A stretch of 64,000 nt of DNA from Medicago truncatula (lineage: Eukaryota > Streptophyta > Magnoliopsida > Fabales > Fabaceae), in the NCBI RefSeq assembly GCF_003473485.1, contig NC_053045.1:5792501-5856500 (forward strand), in the 5' to 3' direction. The notes beneath the pieces were generated by a model. The model was not told the origin of the DNA. It saw only the letters and a list, made by a program, of their open reading frames with translations, and ran no database searches. Shown piece by piece: positions 20,366-31,543 of the stretch (the first letter of the stretch is position 1; the number at the start of each line of letters is the position of its first letter). The position numbers were made by a program, and so were the translations under genes.

Positions 20366-22879
20366 ATGCGTCAAATTCTTCACATCCAAGGTGGCCAATG
20401 CGGTAACCAAATCGGAGCCAAATTCTGGGAAGTGGTTTGTGCTGAACATGGAATCGATCCAACCGGCCGCTACACCGGTGATTCAGATCTTCAACTTGAA
20501 CGGATCGATGTGTATTACAATGAAGCAAGTGGTGGAAGATTTGTTCCGAGAGCGGTTCTTATGGATCTTGAACCGGGTACTATGGATAGTATCCGGTCTG
20601 GACCGTATGGTCAGATCTTTAGACCGGATAATTTTGTGTTTGGTCAGAGTGGTGCTGGGAATAACTGGGCTAAAGGGCATTATACTGAAGGCGCTGAGCT
20701 TATTGATTCTGTTCTTGATGTTGTTAGGAAAGAAGCTGAGAATTGTGATTGCTTGCAGGGTATGGTTTTTTATTTTATTTTATTTTATTTTTAATTTTAG
20801 GGTTCTGTTGATTTGGAAGTTTTGATGGATTTGTTTGTGTTTGTTTGAAGTTAGTGAAATGTTGATGTGTTTTTATAGTGTTTTGTGGGTTGTTTTTGTG
20901 ATGGGTATGTGTTGATTTGATTTTTTAACTTGTTTTGAAATTTAGGGTTTCAATGTTTTAGAAGTATTGATGGATTTGATTTTGTTAGTGATTGTTTGAA
21001 GTGTTGAAGTGTATTTTTAGAGTTATGTGGGTTATTTTTGAAATGGTTATGTGGTCATTTAGGGATTTGCTGTTTTTTTTGGATTTATGGATTTGTTAGC
21101 GGTTGTTTGAAGTGATCAAGTTGTGGTTGAAGTGTTGGTGTGTTTTTCATAGAGATTTGTTGGTGATTTAGTGATTGGTTGTGTTGATGTGTTTTCTAAC
21201 TTGTTTTGAAATTTAGGGTTGTGTTCGTTTTGAAGTGTTGATCGATTGTCAAGTGTGTGTTTGTTGAAATGAAGTTGTAGTTGAAGTGTTTTGTGAGTGA
21301 TTTTTGTAATGGGTTGTGTTGATGTGTTTTCTGACTTGTTTTGAAATTTGGGGATTTGTTGATTCAATGTGGTGATGGATTAATTAGTGTTTGTTTGAAC
21401 TAATGAAGTTGTAGTTGAAGTGTTGATGTGTTTTTATACAGTTGTGGGTGATTCTTGTATGGGTTCAATTAGCCCTTTGTTATTGCTTGCAGGGTTTGGT
21501 TTTATTTAACTTGTTTGAAATTCCGATAGATTTGTTAGGGTTTGTTTGGTTTTTCTTAGATGAAATGAAGTTGTAGTTGTAAGTTTCTGTGTGGTTATCT
21601 AGGGAGAGTTGCAAACACTTATGTCTTGTTGCTGTTAATATGTTTTTGATTTATTTTACTATCATGAACTGTTGATTGTTAACTTCCTTTGAAATTTGGT
21701 TTCAGGGATCATAATGTTCGTGTGCTTTTTTTATGTAAGAGGTTAATTTGATATTGTTGTGGCTGATTATGAAATTGGTTTGGTGTGTTGTTGTGTGTGC
21801 AGGATTTCAAGTATGCCACTCACTTGGTGGAGGAACTGGGTCTGGAATGGGAACTCTTCTGATTTCAAAGATCAGGGAAGAATACCCAGACAGGATGATG
21901 CTTACTTTCTCTGTTTTCCCTTCTCCTAAGGTTTCTGACACTGTGGTTGAACCCTACAATGCTACCCTCTCTGTTCACCAGCTTGTTGAAAATGCAGATG
22001 AGGTCATGGTTCTTGACAATGAAGCCTTGTATGACATTTGCTTCCGCATTCTGAAGCTCAGCAACCCAAGCTGTACGTTAGCTAGCTATTCCACACTTTC
22101 AATATTGACTCTTTTGTTTAAATAGTCATTGTTTATGCTTTTAAATTTATAGTGCTTGTTGAGTAATGTGTTTGGTTTTATGTGGTTGTGCAGTTGGTGA
22201 TTTGAATCATCTGATATCAGCAACTATGTCTGGTGTCACCTGTTGTTTGAGGTTCCCTGGTCAGCTGAACTCTGATCTTAGGAAGCTTGCTGTGAATCTC
22301 ATTCCATTCCCGCGTCTTCACTTTTTCATGGTGGGATTTGCTCCTTTGACTTCCCGTGGCTCCCAGCAGTACAGGACTCTAAGTGTCCCTGAGCTCACTC
22401 AACAAATGTGGGATGCCAAGAACATGATGTGTGCTGCTGACCCTAGGCATGGGCGATACCTCACTGCTTCAGCCATGTTTAGAGGCAAGATGAGCACCAA
22501 GGAGGTTGATGAACAAATGATGAATGTCCAGAACAAGAACTCATCCTACTTTGTTGAATGGATTCCAAACAATGTGAAGTCTACTGTCTGTGATATTCCC
22601 CCAACAGGGTTGAAAATGGCTTCAACATTCATTGGAAACTCCACATCCATTCAGGAAATGTTCCGTAGGGTGAGTGAGCAGTTCACTGCTATGTTCAGGA
22701 GAAAGGCTTTCTTGCATTGGTACACTGGTGAAGGCATGGACGAAATGGAATTCACTGAGGCTGAGAGCAACATGAATGATCTGGTTGCTGAGTATCAACA
22801 GTACCAAGATGCCACCGCTGATGAGGATGAGTATGGAGAAGAAGAAGGCGAAGAGGATTATGAGCAACAAGACATGTGA
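20366..22879 (+). CDS. TUBB: Beta-tubulin, three exons, 449 residues
   Basis: Exons 20366-20759, 21803-22072 and 22194-22879 with GT..AG introns; both intron positions agree with plant beta-tubulin genes (after CDCLQ/G and within the Phe of NPSFGDL). It is the beta subunit of the microtubule heterodimer. Visible features are the N-terminal [15 protein letters not shown] nucleotide-site start, the GGGTGSG phosphate loop at 140-146, and an acidic tail ending EEDYEQQDM. Length and sequence are normal, so the gene should be functional. Oddities: it begins MRQI where almost all beta-tubulins begin MREI, the motif read in co-translational mRNA autoregulation; residue 199 is Val where plant isotypes usually have Cys (ADECMVLDNEA); and it has ILKLSNPS instead of TLKLTTPS. 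Which isotype it is cannot be said. Confidence 0.95.
20760..21802 (+). repeat. Beta-tubulin intron 1, built of degenerate tandem repeats
   Basis: The 1043-bp T/G-rich first intron holds recurrent blocks: AACTTGTTTTGAAATTTAGGG at about 20927, 21198 and 21333 and a weaker one at 21508. Each is followed by GTTGATGGATT/TTGTTTGAAGTTGTAG-like sequence. Spacing of 271 and 135 bp implies a unit near 135 bp. Confidence 0.5.
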
Positions 22880-23857
22880 TTTTGAATGATGGGTTGGATA
22901 TTGTAAGGTGCTGCAACTTCATGTTGCTGTTTCAAACTAAAACTAGTTTCTTTATATTTCAGTTACTATGCTGTAAAATTGATTTTGGTTTTTTTGTTTT
23001 GATGTGACCTGTTGGTAGTGGAGAAAGACAGCTTAGAAAGCTTCTATAAGCATCACTTTTTGTTGTTGGAATATTTGATTCAAAATGATTGCCCATCGTA
23101 GAATTGTTATTAACTGTGGAGTTCTTTAAGTTTGAATGCTAAATTGATTTTCAGATACTTGTGACATGTTTTTCTCAATTCTTTCTTTCTTCTGTCTTTG
23201 ATCTTTTCCTCCAAGGTTTGGCTAATTTTGGTTTTCAAACTTCTGAAAAGGTTACTATTAGGTGAGTGTAGTTTTCTTTAATGTTGTGTCCTAGTTCTTT
23301 AAATGGTTTGAGAATAGATTGGATGTGTTTCTACGAAGACTTTCCTTCTGTTGGTTTTGTCTTAATTATATCTATTGTATTGCTTCTCTCCCTTTATATT
23401 TAGAAGGGGACAAGATCCATTTTAGATGTTGACAGGGGTTGAGATTCTCTCTTGTGATCTGTTGCTATTTAAGGTTACATGTTACAACCATCCTTACCTT
23501 TGATGAAAGGGTTCTTTTCCCGTTTTCTAGGATATTCAACTAGCATCCTATGGGCTAACCTATGTATGCTACGTCTCTATTAGAATAGGTGTATGGTTTG
23601 TCTAGTCACTCTAATGTGTGGCTGTGCAATAGCTTGATGTAGAAAGAAACTATATTTGAAATGATATAGATGATTCAACACATACACGTTCAACATTTTA
23701 TAAGCCATTCATAAATTGAGTATACATATTTACAAATAATTTATCTACTGCATTTGTTCATTCACAACTCGAGGCTGAAGTCAGTGAATGTTTTCATTAT
23801 TAATTTGTTTTTAAAACAATATCTTATGAAGTGTAAATATTACGGGTCTTGTTAATT
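22880..23857. other. Beta-tubulin 3' flank and intergenic spacer
   Basis: T-rich 3' flank for the first 250 bp, then unremarkable sequence. No ORF of interest. Confidence 0.4.
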
Positions 23858-23868
23858 AGTGACCCCAA

Positions 23869-23962
23869 TGTGTCCTCGTGAGCTTAACTCGATTGGTATG
23901 GAAAATGCATAGTATATGTAAGGTCTGAGGTTCAAATCCCGGCCACCACAACAAAAAAAATC
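23869..23962 (+). mobile_element. tRNA-derived SINE with 11-bp target duplication
   Basis: The 94-bp body starts TGTCCTCGTGAGCTTAACTCG (box A-like), has GAGGTTCAAATCCCGG (box B-like) and ends in an A-rich tail. AGTGACCCCAA flanks it on both sides (23858-23868 and 23963-23973). Confidence 0.78.
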
Positions 23963-24442
23963 AGTGACCCCAAGGTATTGATTAAGGAATCCATGAATAT
24001 AAACGGTCAAAATTATCCAAATTCATCGTTAATTTACATCAACACAAATTCATTAAAATTCAACAATACTGACACAAATTTAGAAAACATTACACTATTA
24101 CACGTTAATAAATATTTCACTTTTTGGGTTTTTGAAGGTGGAGGGAAAGAAAATGGTGCTTGGAGTTTGCACTAATGGGTTTTGTACGAAAACAGTAACA
24201 CTGCGTCACTTAACATGCGCCGCGTGAGTTAAGTTGCGCATCGTTACTTAAGATGCGTAAGGGTAAATTTGGAACGGCTGCAGGGTGCGAGTAAAATGTG
24301 CAGGGTGGAGAGCAGGATTCTTCTTGTTTTGGATGCTTAACCAAATGCCTCTGGAGGCACTGTTTAACATTCCCCAAAGGTCCAAATATTATTTGAAAGA
24401 AAAATGAAAATACTTTCTTTTTTACGGTTATTTGAAAGTATG

Positions 24443-24533
24443 TCATCGTGAGCTTAACTCAGTTGGTAATAACAATATATAATATATGCAATATCTTGAG
24501 TTTAAATCCCGGAAATAAAAAAAATATATAAAA
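24443..24533 (+). mobile_element. tRNA-derived SINE with 14-bp target duplication
   Basis: Same family as 23869-23962: CATCGTGAGCTTAACTCAGTTGGT, then GAGTTTAAATCCCGG, then an A-rich tail. TATTTGAAAGTATG is duplicated at 24429-24442 and 24534-24547. Confidence 0.78.
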
Positions 24534-24547
24534 TATTTGAAAGTATG

Positions 24548-25647
24548 CAAGTACTTCCTTTTTATAATTATTTGCAACTAGCTTTCTTTCTCTTTTTATA
24601 TGTATTCTCAAAATTTCTATTTATTTGCAAATCATTAGCGGTATAGAGTAAATTGTGATTTTGGTCTCTGTTCTGGCATCCAGAATTACCCACATTACTT
24701 GTTACATAATCATCTATTATATTATTACTTTTTTCAAATTTTTTAAACATCAAATATAAATTGAGTTTCAAAATACTTGATCCAAAGATACCATTAGATT
24801 TTTAATTATTGACAGAATCACTAACACGTTATTAGGAAATTATTGAGTAGTTGTGCAATCCACCACCCTCTACCATGTGCAATGCAACCATAAGAAAAAT
24901 AACCATTTGTAATTGTCTAATCAGAATAAAATAAGACAACTAAGGGAAACAACTTAGAATTTAGCTATAAATAAACGAGTCTTCGCAAGACATTTCTTTT
25001 TCAAAGCATGCTGTTATGACCATTTTTTCTTATATGCCAAAAATCCAAAATGATATAGATTTTGAATCTAATCCAATATATGAAAAAATAAAAAAGGTGG
25101 ACCATACGAATATGGTATCTCTTAAAATCTGTACAGATTCAACAATGAAGACAAAACTAATAAATAAATTCACATGACTCCCATGTTGTTGCTGCTGAAA
25201 TGTTTTCAGCTTTGTTCCATGATTATGATAAAGATATGTATACTTTATTTTGTCTAGCATACATTCATAGAAAGATTATTAGTAAATCTGATCAATCTTT
25301 CTAAGCTAAATAGCACTCTTACTGTGGAGTAACAATATTTTGGTGTCTCTAAATAAGGGTGACAATGGAAATACATTCTCTCTTCATTTTCGTGAACCAT
25401 AACTTTTTTTTTTTATTTTTTTTTTATAATTATTTATGGGATCTATTTCGTAATTTATTTTGAGACATAAAGTTGAAGTTATTCCGTGCCTATAAATAGT
25501 AACATTGAAAGAAAGTTACAAAATAAATGATGTGTACACGCGAAATTTTTTATTGGACTGAATTCAAATCTAGGACATTTGGTTAAGTTGGAAAAAATTG
25601 CTTATTATCTCATTCAGATGCTCTTTGATACATGTGGCACCCTTATA
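24548..25647. other. Intergenic, no convincing gene
   Basis: AT-rich. A 53-codon ORF at 25016-25177 (+) has a TATA-like CTATAAATA about 50 bp upstream but no recognisable motif. A poly-T tract is at 25400-25425. Confidence 0.3.
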
Positions 25648-25792
25648 CTCCCTCTGATCACTAGTATAAGCAAAAACTCATTTTTTAGATTCATTCAATA
25701 AATGATGTATGTAGTTTATATATAGACCACATACATCAGTTATTGAATGAACCTAACAAGTCAATTTTTGCTTATAATAGTGATCGGAGGAA
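25648..25792. mobile_element. Stowaway-like MITE
   Basis: CTCCCTCTGATCACTA at one end and TAGTGATCGGAGG at the other; the arms run through TATAAGCAAAAA and TTCATTCAATAA. TA dinucleotides flank it. It is the same family as 26677-26825. Confidence 0.65.
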
Positions 25793-26395
25793 ATAAATTA
25801 TAAGCACTAAACATGGACTTCAGTGTGAATGCTATTAGATTCCCTATGCTGAATTTGATGCATGTAGTTATTAAAGGTCATTTGAGTGTGTTTACACCTA
25901 AGCATAATTCCCTATGCTATTAGATTCTCTCCCATCAATGGAATGTTAGGCGATGGTTATGACAACCGAACTAGGGATAGCCGATTTTTTCTCGAGTTTA
26001 CTGACTAGTACGTGGGTCTTAAAGACATTAAGTTGAGCTAAAGCTCGATAGAACAAGACAATGCGACACTAAACTCACGCTCACTGTCTATAGTGCCACT
26101 AACCACAAAAAGTGACGAGTAATGAAACCCATTTTGAAGAAGGGCTACACAATATAGATTTTATAAACAAATCATGTCGTGAAGTGGAAAGTTGAGAGCC
26201 AAACATGGAACAACACATACCTCATGATGAGGGAAAACTCATGCACTACATGTGAGAGTTACTAAGCGAGCCTAGACGGGCCACTCGTTTCTTACAAATA
26301 CCTACTTGTACAACGTATTATACAAAATCAATCAACACACAAGTTAATTTGGCTATTTTTTCCCTTTATCATTATGTCTTTATCTTTGTTACATA
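25793..26395. other. Intergenic, no gene seen
   Basis: Moderate GC sequence at 25950-26300 without an open frame, possibly an old repeat; no family recognised. Confidence 0.3.
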
Positions 26396-26674
26396 CTCCC
26401 TCCGGCACAAAATGTAGGCACCCATAGCCTTTTTCACATTTCTTAAGAAAAATTGTCAGTGTAATTAATGTGTCTGTTTTGCGTGTTAATACTACGAAAT
26501 TTTCATTTGTTTGTATGTGTATTAAATTTGATTTTTCATATTATTATATTAATTAGGGGTATGTTTAGGAGAAAAATAATAAATGCATCTAGTAATTTGA
26601 AAAGAGGTTTACATTTAGGGACAAAAATAAAATCAAATGGGTACTTAGATATAGTCATACAGGGACAGAGGGAG
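26396..26674. mobile_element. Stowaway-like MITE (279 bp)
   Basis: CTCCCTCCGGCACAAAATGTAGGCACCC at the left and an inverse ending CAGAGGGAG at the right, with TA on both sides (26394-26395 and 26675-26676), as expected for Tc1/mariner-type MITEs. Confidence 0.7.
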
Positions 26675-26676
26675 TA

Positions 26677-26825
26677 CTCCCCCTGGTCACATTTATAAGC
26701 AACTTTTGCTTTTTCATATTCATTAAAACAACTGATGTATCAGGACTATATTATGATCAAGATACACCAGTTATTTAATGAATGTGAAAAAAGAAAAAGT
26801 TGTTTATAAATATGTCAGAAGAAAG
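26677..26825. mobile_element. Second Stowaway-like MITE directly abutting the first
   Basis: It starts CTCCCCCTGGTCACATTTATAAGC and ends in the inverse TTTATAAATATGTCAGAAGAAAG, flanked by TA. It shares the TA at 26675-26676 with the neighbouring element. Confidence 0.7.
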
Positions 26826-28171
26826 TACATTTTTTTGTATAGTAACAAAAATCTAAAACGAACACTTCTTAAAACTACACTGAAGCGCAATTAAGGAAAT
26901 CATATTTGAGGGTTAATTTTTTTTTTCTCAGCGTTAATCGCTTGAAGAAAGGGAGCCACAATTGAGGATATCAACCAATATCTCAGGTAATCTCTAACTC
27001 CATCAAAATTACCTAAAAAAAACTACATCGAAAAGTTAAGAAGACCGCTATGAACACTCTTTTTTTAACAACCTCTATCCGTTGTACATTTTTTTTGGAC
27101 AAATACTCCGTCGTACATAAATCTCGGATCCATTTATAAAAAAAATGTTACAAAATGAGTGATGAACATAATGATACCCATCTAATTTAGTTGTGTATAT
27201 GTACCACTTATCCAATCATTAAATGTCATGTCATATTTTTATTTATTTTAAAATAAATATAAATGTTAAACAAATTTTGTCTAGAGGTACATATATCCAA
27301 CCAAACTCCAAGATACCTAAAAATTCACCAAAATAAATTACTTATTTCAATTTTTGAATTCAACATTAATTTTTTTCATTGTTCCTTTCAATTAATAATA
27401 TTATTTAGACACTCCCAATTTAATATCTCCTATTTTTAAATTTATAGTAAAAGTAGTACATCAATGCATGATAAAAAATATTTTATTTAGAAGGGGAATA
27501 CTAACGAACGCCTTTAGGATATTGTCTATAGTACTAAAAGTAGTAAACTTATATAAAAATTTGTGTAATTATTGCATTGATAAAATGAACAAGTTGCATT
27601 TTCAAAACAAAATTTCTTTTAAAAGAATTCTTAAACAATGTCATTAGGGTACTCGTTAGAAAACCCTCTTTATAACCATGATCAAACGTTATTCTAGTTT
27701 GTTCATCTATTAAGTCATGGAAGGGTTTGTGAATTGGTCAACTGAGTTAGTGATTTTGGGATGGACAGAGTAAGTGGAAGCCTACCAATAGCAGCAAAAA
27801 TGCATTCTATCACAAGTAGTGGGGTCAATATTTTGTTTTGAATAATAGGCCAAAATTTCATTATCCCATTTAAGAAGCTACCAAAAAGTCAACAAATTAG
27901 AAAGGTCGACATAATACCGCGTAGAATGCAATAAAAATAATGGTTTTCATCAACTAAACATTGCTTAATTTTTCTTTCTTTTCTGAGAAAATATCATTGT
28001 AGAAAAATCAAGCTATGACTTTTTGAGTTATTACAATTATTATGATAAGACACAGTTTACTTTGAATGGTGCAACGTTTGATGTTTCTTGAGTCTGCAAC
28101 TTCATGATATCAATATATGTTCCTTCAATTCTTCATCTATCTTGTGTGATTGTAATTAACAGTAAAGATCA
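26826..28171. other. Intergenic and RLP-1 upstream region
   Basis: AT-rich. 27100-27300 looks like another decayed MITE (ACTCCGTCGTACATAAATCTCGG). No ORF. I could not assign a TATA box to RLP-1 with confidence. Confidence 0.35.
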
Positions 28172-31100
28172 ATGAGAATTACATTGGTTTCATTTCTTTC
28201 TTTTATTCTCTTTTACTGCATATATATCAATATCCATATCTCTTTTGTCTCTGGAATATGTCTTGATGATCAACAATCATTGCTGCTTCAATTAAAGAAC
28301 AATCTAAAATTCAATTCAAAAAGTTCTCACAAACTGAAGTTCTGGAATTCAAGCATTGATTGTTGTGATTGGAATGGTGTAGCTTGTGACAATAGGGGAT
28401 TTGTTATTGGTCTTGATCTGAGTGAAGAATCAATCACTGGTGGATTTGATAATACAAGTAGTCTTTTTAGTCTTCAAAATCTTCAGAAATTGAACTTGGC
28501 TGCTAACAATTTCAGTTCTGCTATTCCACCAGGATTCAACAAGTTGGTGATGTTGAGTTATCTGAATTTGTCATATGCTAACTTTGTGGGGCAGATTCCT
28601 TTAGAGATTTCTCAGCTTACAAGGTTGGTAACTCTAGATATCTCTTCTCTTAGTTATTTAATAGGACAAGGGCTGAAACTTGAGAATCCAAATCTTCAAA
28701 GCCTTGTCCAAAATCTCACAAGTATTAGGCAGTTGTATCTGGATGGTGTAATTATATCAGCAAAAGGGCATGAATGGAGCAATGCTTTGTTGCCGTTACA
28801 TGGTCTAGAAGAACTGACCATGTCTAACTGTAATTTAACAGGACCTCTTGAATCATCTCTGTCAAGACTAGAGAATCTATCGATCATTATTCTCGATGGA
28901 AACAATTTTTCTTCCCCAGTGCCTGAAACATTTTCCAATTTCAGAAATTTGACTACCCTTAGTCTTGAATCATGTGGATTGACTGGTAAGTTTCCGCAGA
29001 AAATCTTCCAACGGGGAACATTGTCATTTATTGACTTAACATTCAACACCAATCTCCACGGTTCATTTCCGGAATTTCCATCCAGTGGAGATCTCCAGAC
29101 CTTAAGGGTAAGTATGACAAGCTTCTCTGGAGCATTTCCATATACCATTGGTAACATGAGGCACTTATCTGAATTGGATCTTTCTAATAGCAATTTTAAT
29201 GGAATACTTCCCAATTCATTGTCAAACCTTATAGAACTTAGATACATAGATTTGTCATTTAACAGCTTCACAGGTCCAATACCATCATTTGGCATGGCAA
29301 AAAACCTTGCACACTTAGACCTTTCCCATAATCGCTTAAGTGGTGCCATTCCATCATCTTCCCATTTTGAAGGACTGCATAGTCTTGTCAGCATTAACTT
29401 GCGTGATAATTCCATCAATGGGAGCATTCCTTCATCCCTTTTTGCACTCACGTTGCTACAAGAGATTCAGCTTTCATCCAATCGGTTTAGTAAATTTGAC
29501 GAATTCATAAATGTGTCTTCCTCTGTAATTAACACCCTTGATTTAAGTAGCAATAATCTATCAGGGTCTTTTCCAACATCTATCTTCCAGCTTCGTTCAC
29601 TTTCTGTCCTCGATCTTTCCTTTAACAGGTTGAATGGATTGCTGCAGTTAGATGAGCTTTTGAAGCTAAGAAATTTAACTGCACTAGACCTTTCATACAA
29701 CAACATATCAATCAATGTGAATGTTGAAAATGCTGATCATACTTCCTTTTCCAATATTAGTACTCTAATGTTGGCATCCTGCAACCTGAAAACTTTCCCT
29801 AGTTTCTTGAGAAACAAATCCAGATTGAACATTCTAGACCTTTCAAATAATCAAATTCATGGAACAGTGCCCAACTGGATATGGAAGCTACAAAATCTTC
29901 AAAACCTTAATGTTTCTCACAATATGCTCACTGATTTTGAAGGCCCTTTGCAAAACATCACTTCAAAGTTGATAGCCCTTGACCTTCATAATAACCAATT
30001 GAAAGGTCCAATTCCTGTTTTTCCTGAATTTGCTTCTTATTTGGATTACTCAATGAACAAATTTGATTCTGTTATCCCACAAGACATCAGTAACTACCTG
30101 GCTTTCACAACTTTTCTCTCGCTCTCAAATAATACTTTACAAGGCAGTATCCCTCATTCCCTCTGCAATGCTTCAAATCTTCAAGTGCTTGATATTTCCA
30201 TTAATAGAATTTCTGGAGCAATTCCCTCATGTCTAATGAAAATGACTCAAACCCTTGTGGTATTAAATTTGAAGATGAACAATCTCATTGGTACTATTCC
30301 AGATGTGTTCCCACCTTCTTGTGTTCTAAGGACTCTTGATCTACAAAAGAATAACTTACATGGACAGATTCCAAAATCTCTTGTGAAATGCTCAGCATTA
30401 GAAGTGTTAGACCTTGCACAAAACAACATCATTGACATATTTCCATGTTTGTTGAAGAACATATCCACAATCCGTGTCATAGTCTTGCGCAAGAACAAAT
30501 TCTATGGTCGCATCGGATGTCCAAAAACCCATGGAACTTGGCCCAGACTTCAGATAGTTGATCTAGCCTTTAACAACTTCAGTGGAAAACTACCCGGAAA
30601 ATGCTTCACAACATGGGAGGCAATGAGGTCTGATGAAAATCAAGCTGATTGTAAGGTAAAACACGTCCAATTTGAGGTTCTCCAATTTGGCCAGATATAT
30701 TATCACGATTCAGTGACAGTTACAAGCAAAGGTCAACAGATGGAGTACGTTAAAATTTTAACAGTCTTCACAGCCGTCGACCTCTCATCCAACCATTTTG
30801 AAGGCGAAATACCAAAACAGTTATTCGACTTTAAAGCACTCTATGTACTCAACTTGTCAAACAATGCACTTTCTGGCCAAATTCCATCTTCCATTGGAAA
30901 TCTGAAGCAGCTTGAGTCCTTAGATCTATCAAACAACTCACTGGACGGAGAAATTCCCACACAGATTTCAACTCTTTCTTTCCTATCATTCTTGAACCTC
31001 TCTTTTAATCAACTTTCCGGAAAAATCCCAACAGGTACACAACTTCAATCATTTCCAGAAACTTCTTTCATTGGTAATGAAAAACTATATGGCCCTCCTT

Positions 31101-31543
31101 TGCCAACAAACAACAGCAACAATAAAATCCGACCGACAACAGAATCTGTCATGAAATTTGATTGGCAGTATGTATCCACTGGAATTGGTTTCGGAGTTGG
31201 AGCTGGAGTGGTTTTCGCACCAATGATGTTTTGGGAGAGAGGCAAGAAATGGAGCAATGGCATCATAGACAAAATTCTCATGGCAATTCTTCCATTATTT
31301 GGATTGGTTTATACTCCAGTTGATGATGATGAAGAAGATGACACAAAAGAGGACCCAAATATGACAGATGACAGTGAATACAATGAAGAGGAAGATTATT
31401 GGAGTTATCCAAGATTGTATTGTGTGTTTTGTTCCAAATTTGACAACAATAAGAAAAAGGTTATTCATGATCCAAATTGCACATGCTTCCACTCATCACC
31501 AGGTTCAAATTCAACAGATTATTCAGATTCATATTCTTATTAG
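28172..31543 (+). CDS. RLP-1: LRR receptor-like protein (Ve/Cf type) with long acidic cytoplasmic tail
   Basis: An intronless gene of 1123 residues: signal peptide (about 1-28), LRR N-cap with paired Cys (CCDWNGVACD), more than 25 plant-type extracellular LRRs (LxxLxLxxN.L.G.IP), an island region before YYHDSVTVTSKGQQM, final LRRs and SFIGNEKLYGPPLP, a transmembrane helix (about 1000-1021, GIGFGVGAGVVF) and a cytoplasmic tail of about 102 residues. No kinase domain. RLPs of this class sense apoplastic ligands and signal through SOBIR1/BAK1-type kinases. The tail is unlike RLP-3 to RLP-5: a strongly acidic stretch (DDDEEDDTKED..EEED) then YCVFCSK and DPNCTC, a cysteine motif I recall from some other legume RLPs. 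ATG 28172 begins the signal peptide. The ligand is unknown. Confidence 0.92.
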   Translation: MRITLVSFLSFILFYCIYINIHISFVSGICLDDQQSLLLQLKNNLKFNSKSSHKLKFWNSSIDCCDWNGVACDNRGFVIGLDLSEESITGGFDNTSSLFSLQNLQKLNLAANNFSSAIPPGFNKLVMLSYLNLSYANFVGQIPLEISQLTRLVTLDISSLSYLIGQGLKLENPNLQSLVQNLTSIRQLYLDGVIISAKGHEWSNALLPLHGLEELTMSNCNLTGPLESSLSRLENLSIIILDGNNFSSPVPETFSNFRNLTTLSLESCGLTGKFPQKIFQRGTLSFIDLTFNTNLHGSFPEFPSSGDLQTLRVSMTSFSGAFPYTIGNMRHLSELDLSNSNFNGILPNSLSNLIELRYIDLSFNSFTGPIPSFGMAKNLAHLDLSHNRLSGAIPSSSHFEGLHSLVSINLRDNSINGSIPSSLFALTLLQEIQLSSNRFSKFDEFINVSSSVINTLDLSSNNLSGSFPTSIFQLRSLSVLDLSFNRLNGLLQLDELLKLRNLTALDLSYNNISINVNVENADHTSFSNISTLMLASCNLKTFPSFLRNKSRLNILDLSNNQIHGTVPNWIWKLQNLQNLNVSHNMLTDFEGPLQNITSKLIALDLHNNQLKGPIPVFPEFASYLDYSMNKFDSVIPQDISNYLAFTTFLSLSNNTLQGSIPHSLCNASNLQVLDISINRISGAIPSCLMKMTQTLVVLNLKMNNLIGTIPDVFPPSCVLRTLDLQKNNLHGQIPKSLVKCSALEVLDLAQNNIIDIFPCLLKNISTIRVIVLRKNKFYGRIGCPKTHGTWPRLQIVDLAFNNFSGKLPGKCFTTWEAMRSDENQADCKVKHVQFEVLQFGQIYYHDSVTVTSKGQQMEYVKILTVFTAVDLSSNHFEGEIPKQLFDFKALYVLNLSNNALSGQIPSSIGNLKQLESLDLSNNSLDGEIPTQISTLSFLSFLNLSFNQLSGKIPTGTQLQSFPETSFIGNEKLYGPPLPTNNSNNKIRPTTESVMKFDWQYVSTGIGFGVGAGVVFAPMMFWERGKKWSNGIIDKILMAILPLFGLVYTPVDDDEEDDTKEDPNMTDDSEYNEEEDYWSYPRLYCVFCSKFDNNKKKVIHDPNCTCFHSSPGSNSTDYSDSYSY

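Noticed and set aside
20391-20825. 144-codon ORF in another frame over beta-tubulin exon 1
   Set aside because: It overlaps the tubulin coding exon entirely and runs into the intron; a frame shadow.
25016-25177. 53-codon ORF with a TATA-like box upstream
   Set aside because: No signal peptide, motif or homologue recognised; its length is compatible with chance in AT-rich DNA.
28696-29451. Long antisense ORF of 251 codons opposite RLP-1, with similar ones opposite RLP-2, RLP-3, RLP-4 and RLP-5
   Set aside because: They mirror the LRR repeat and codon usage of the real genes, recur at the same place in every paralogue, and have no protein-like features.
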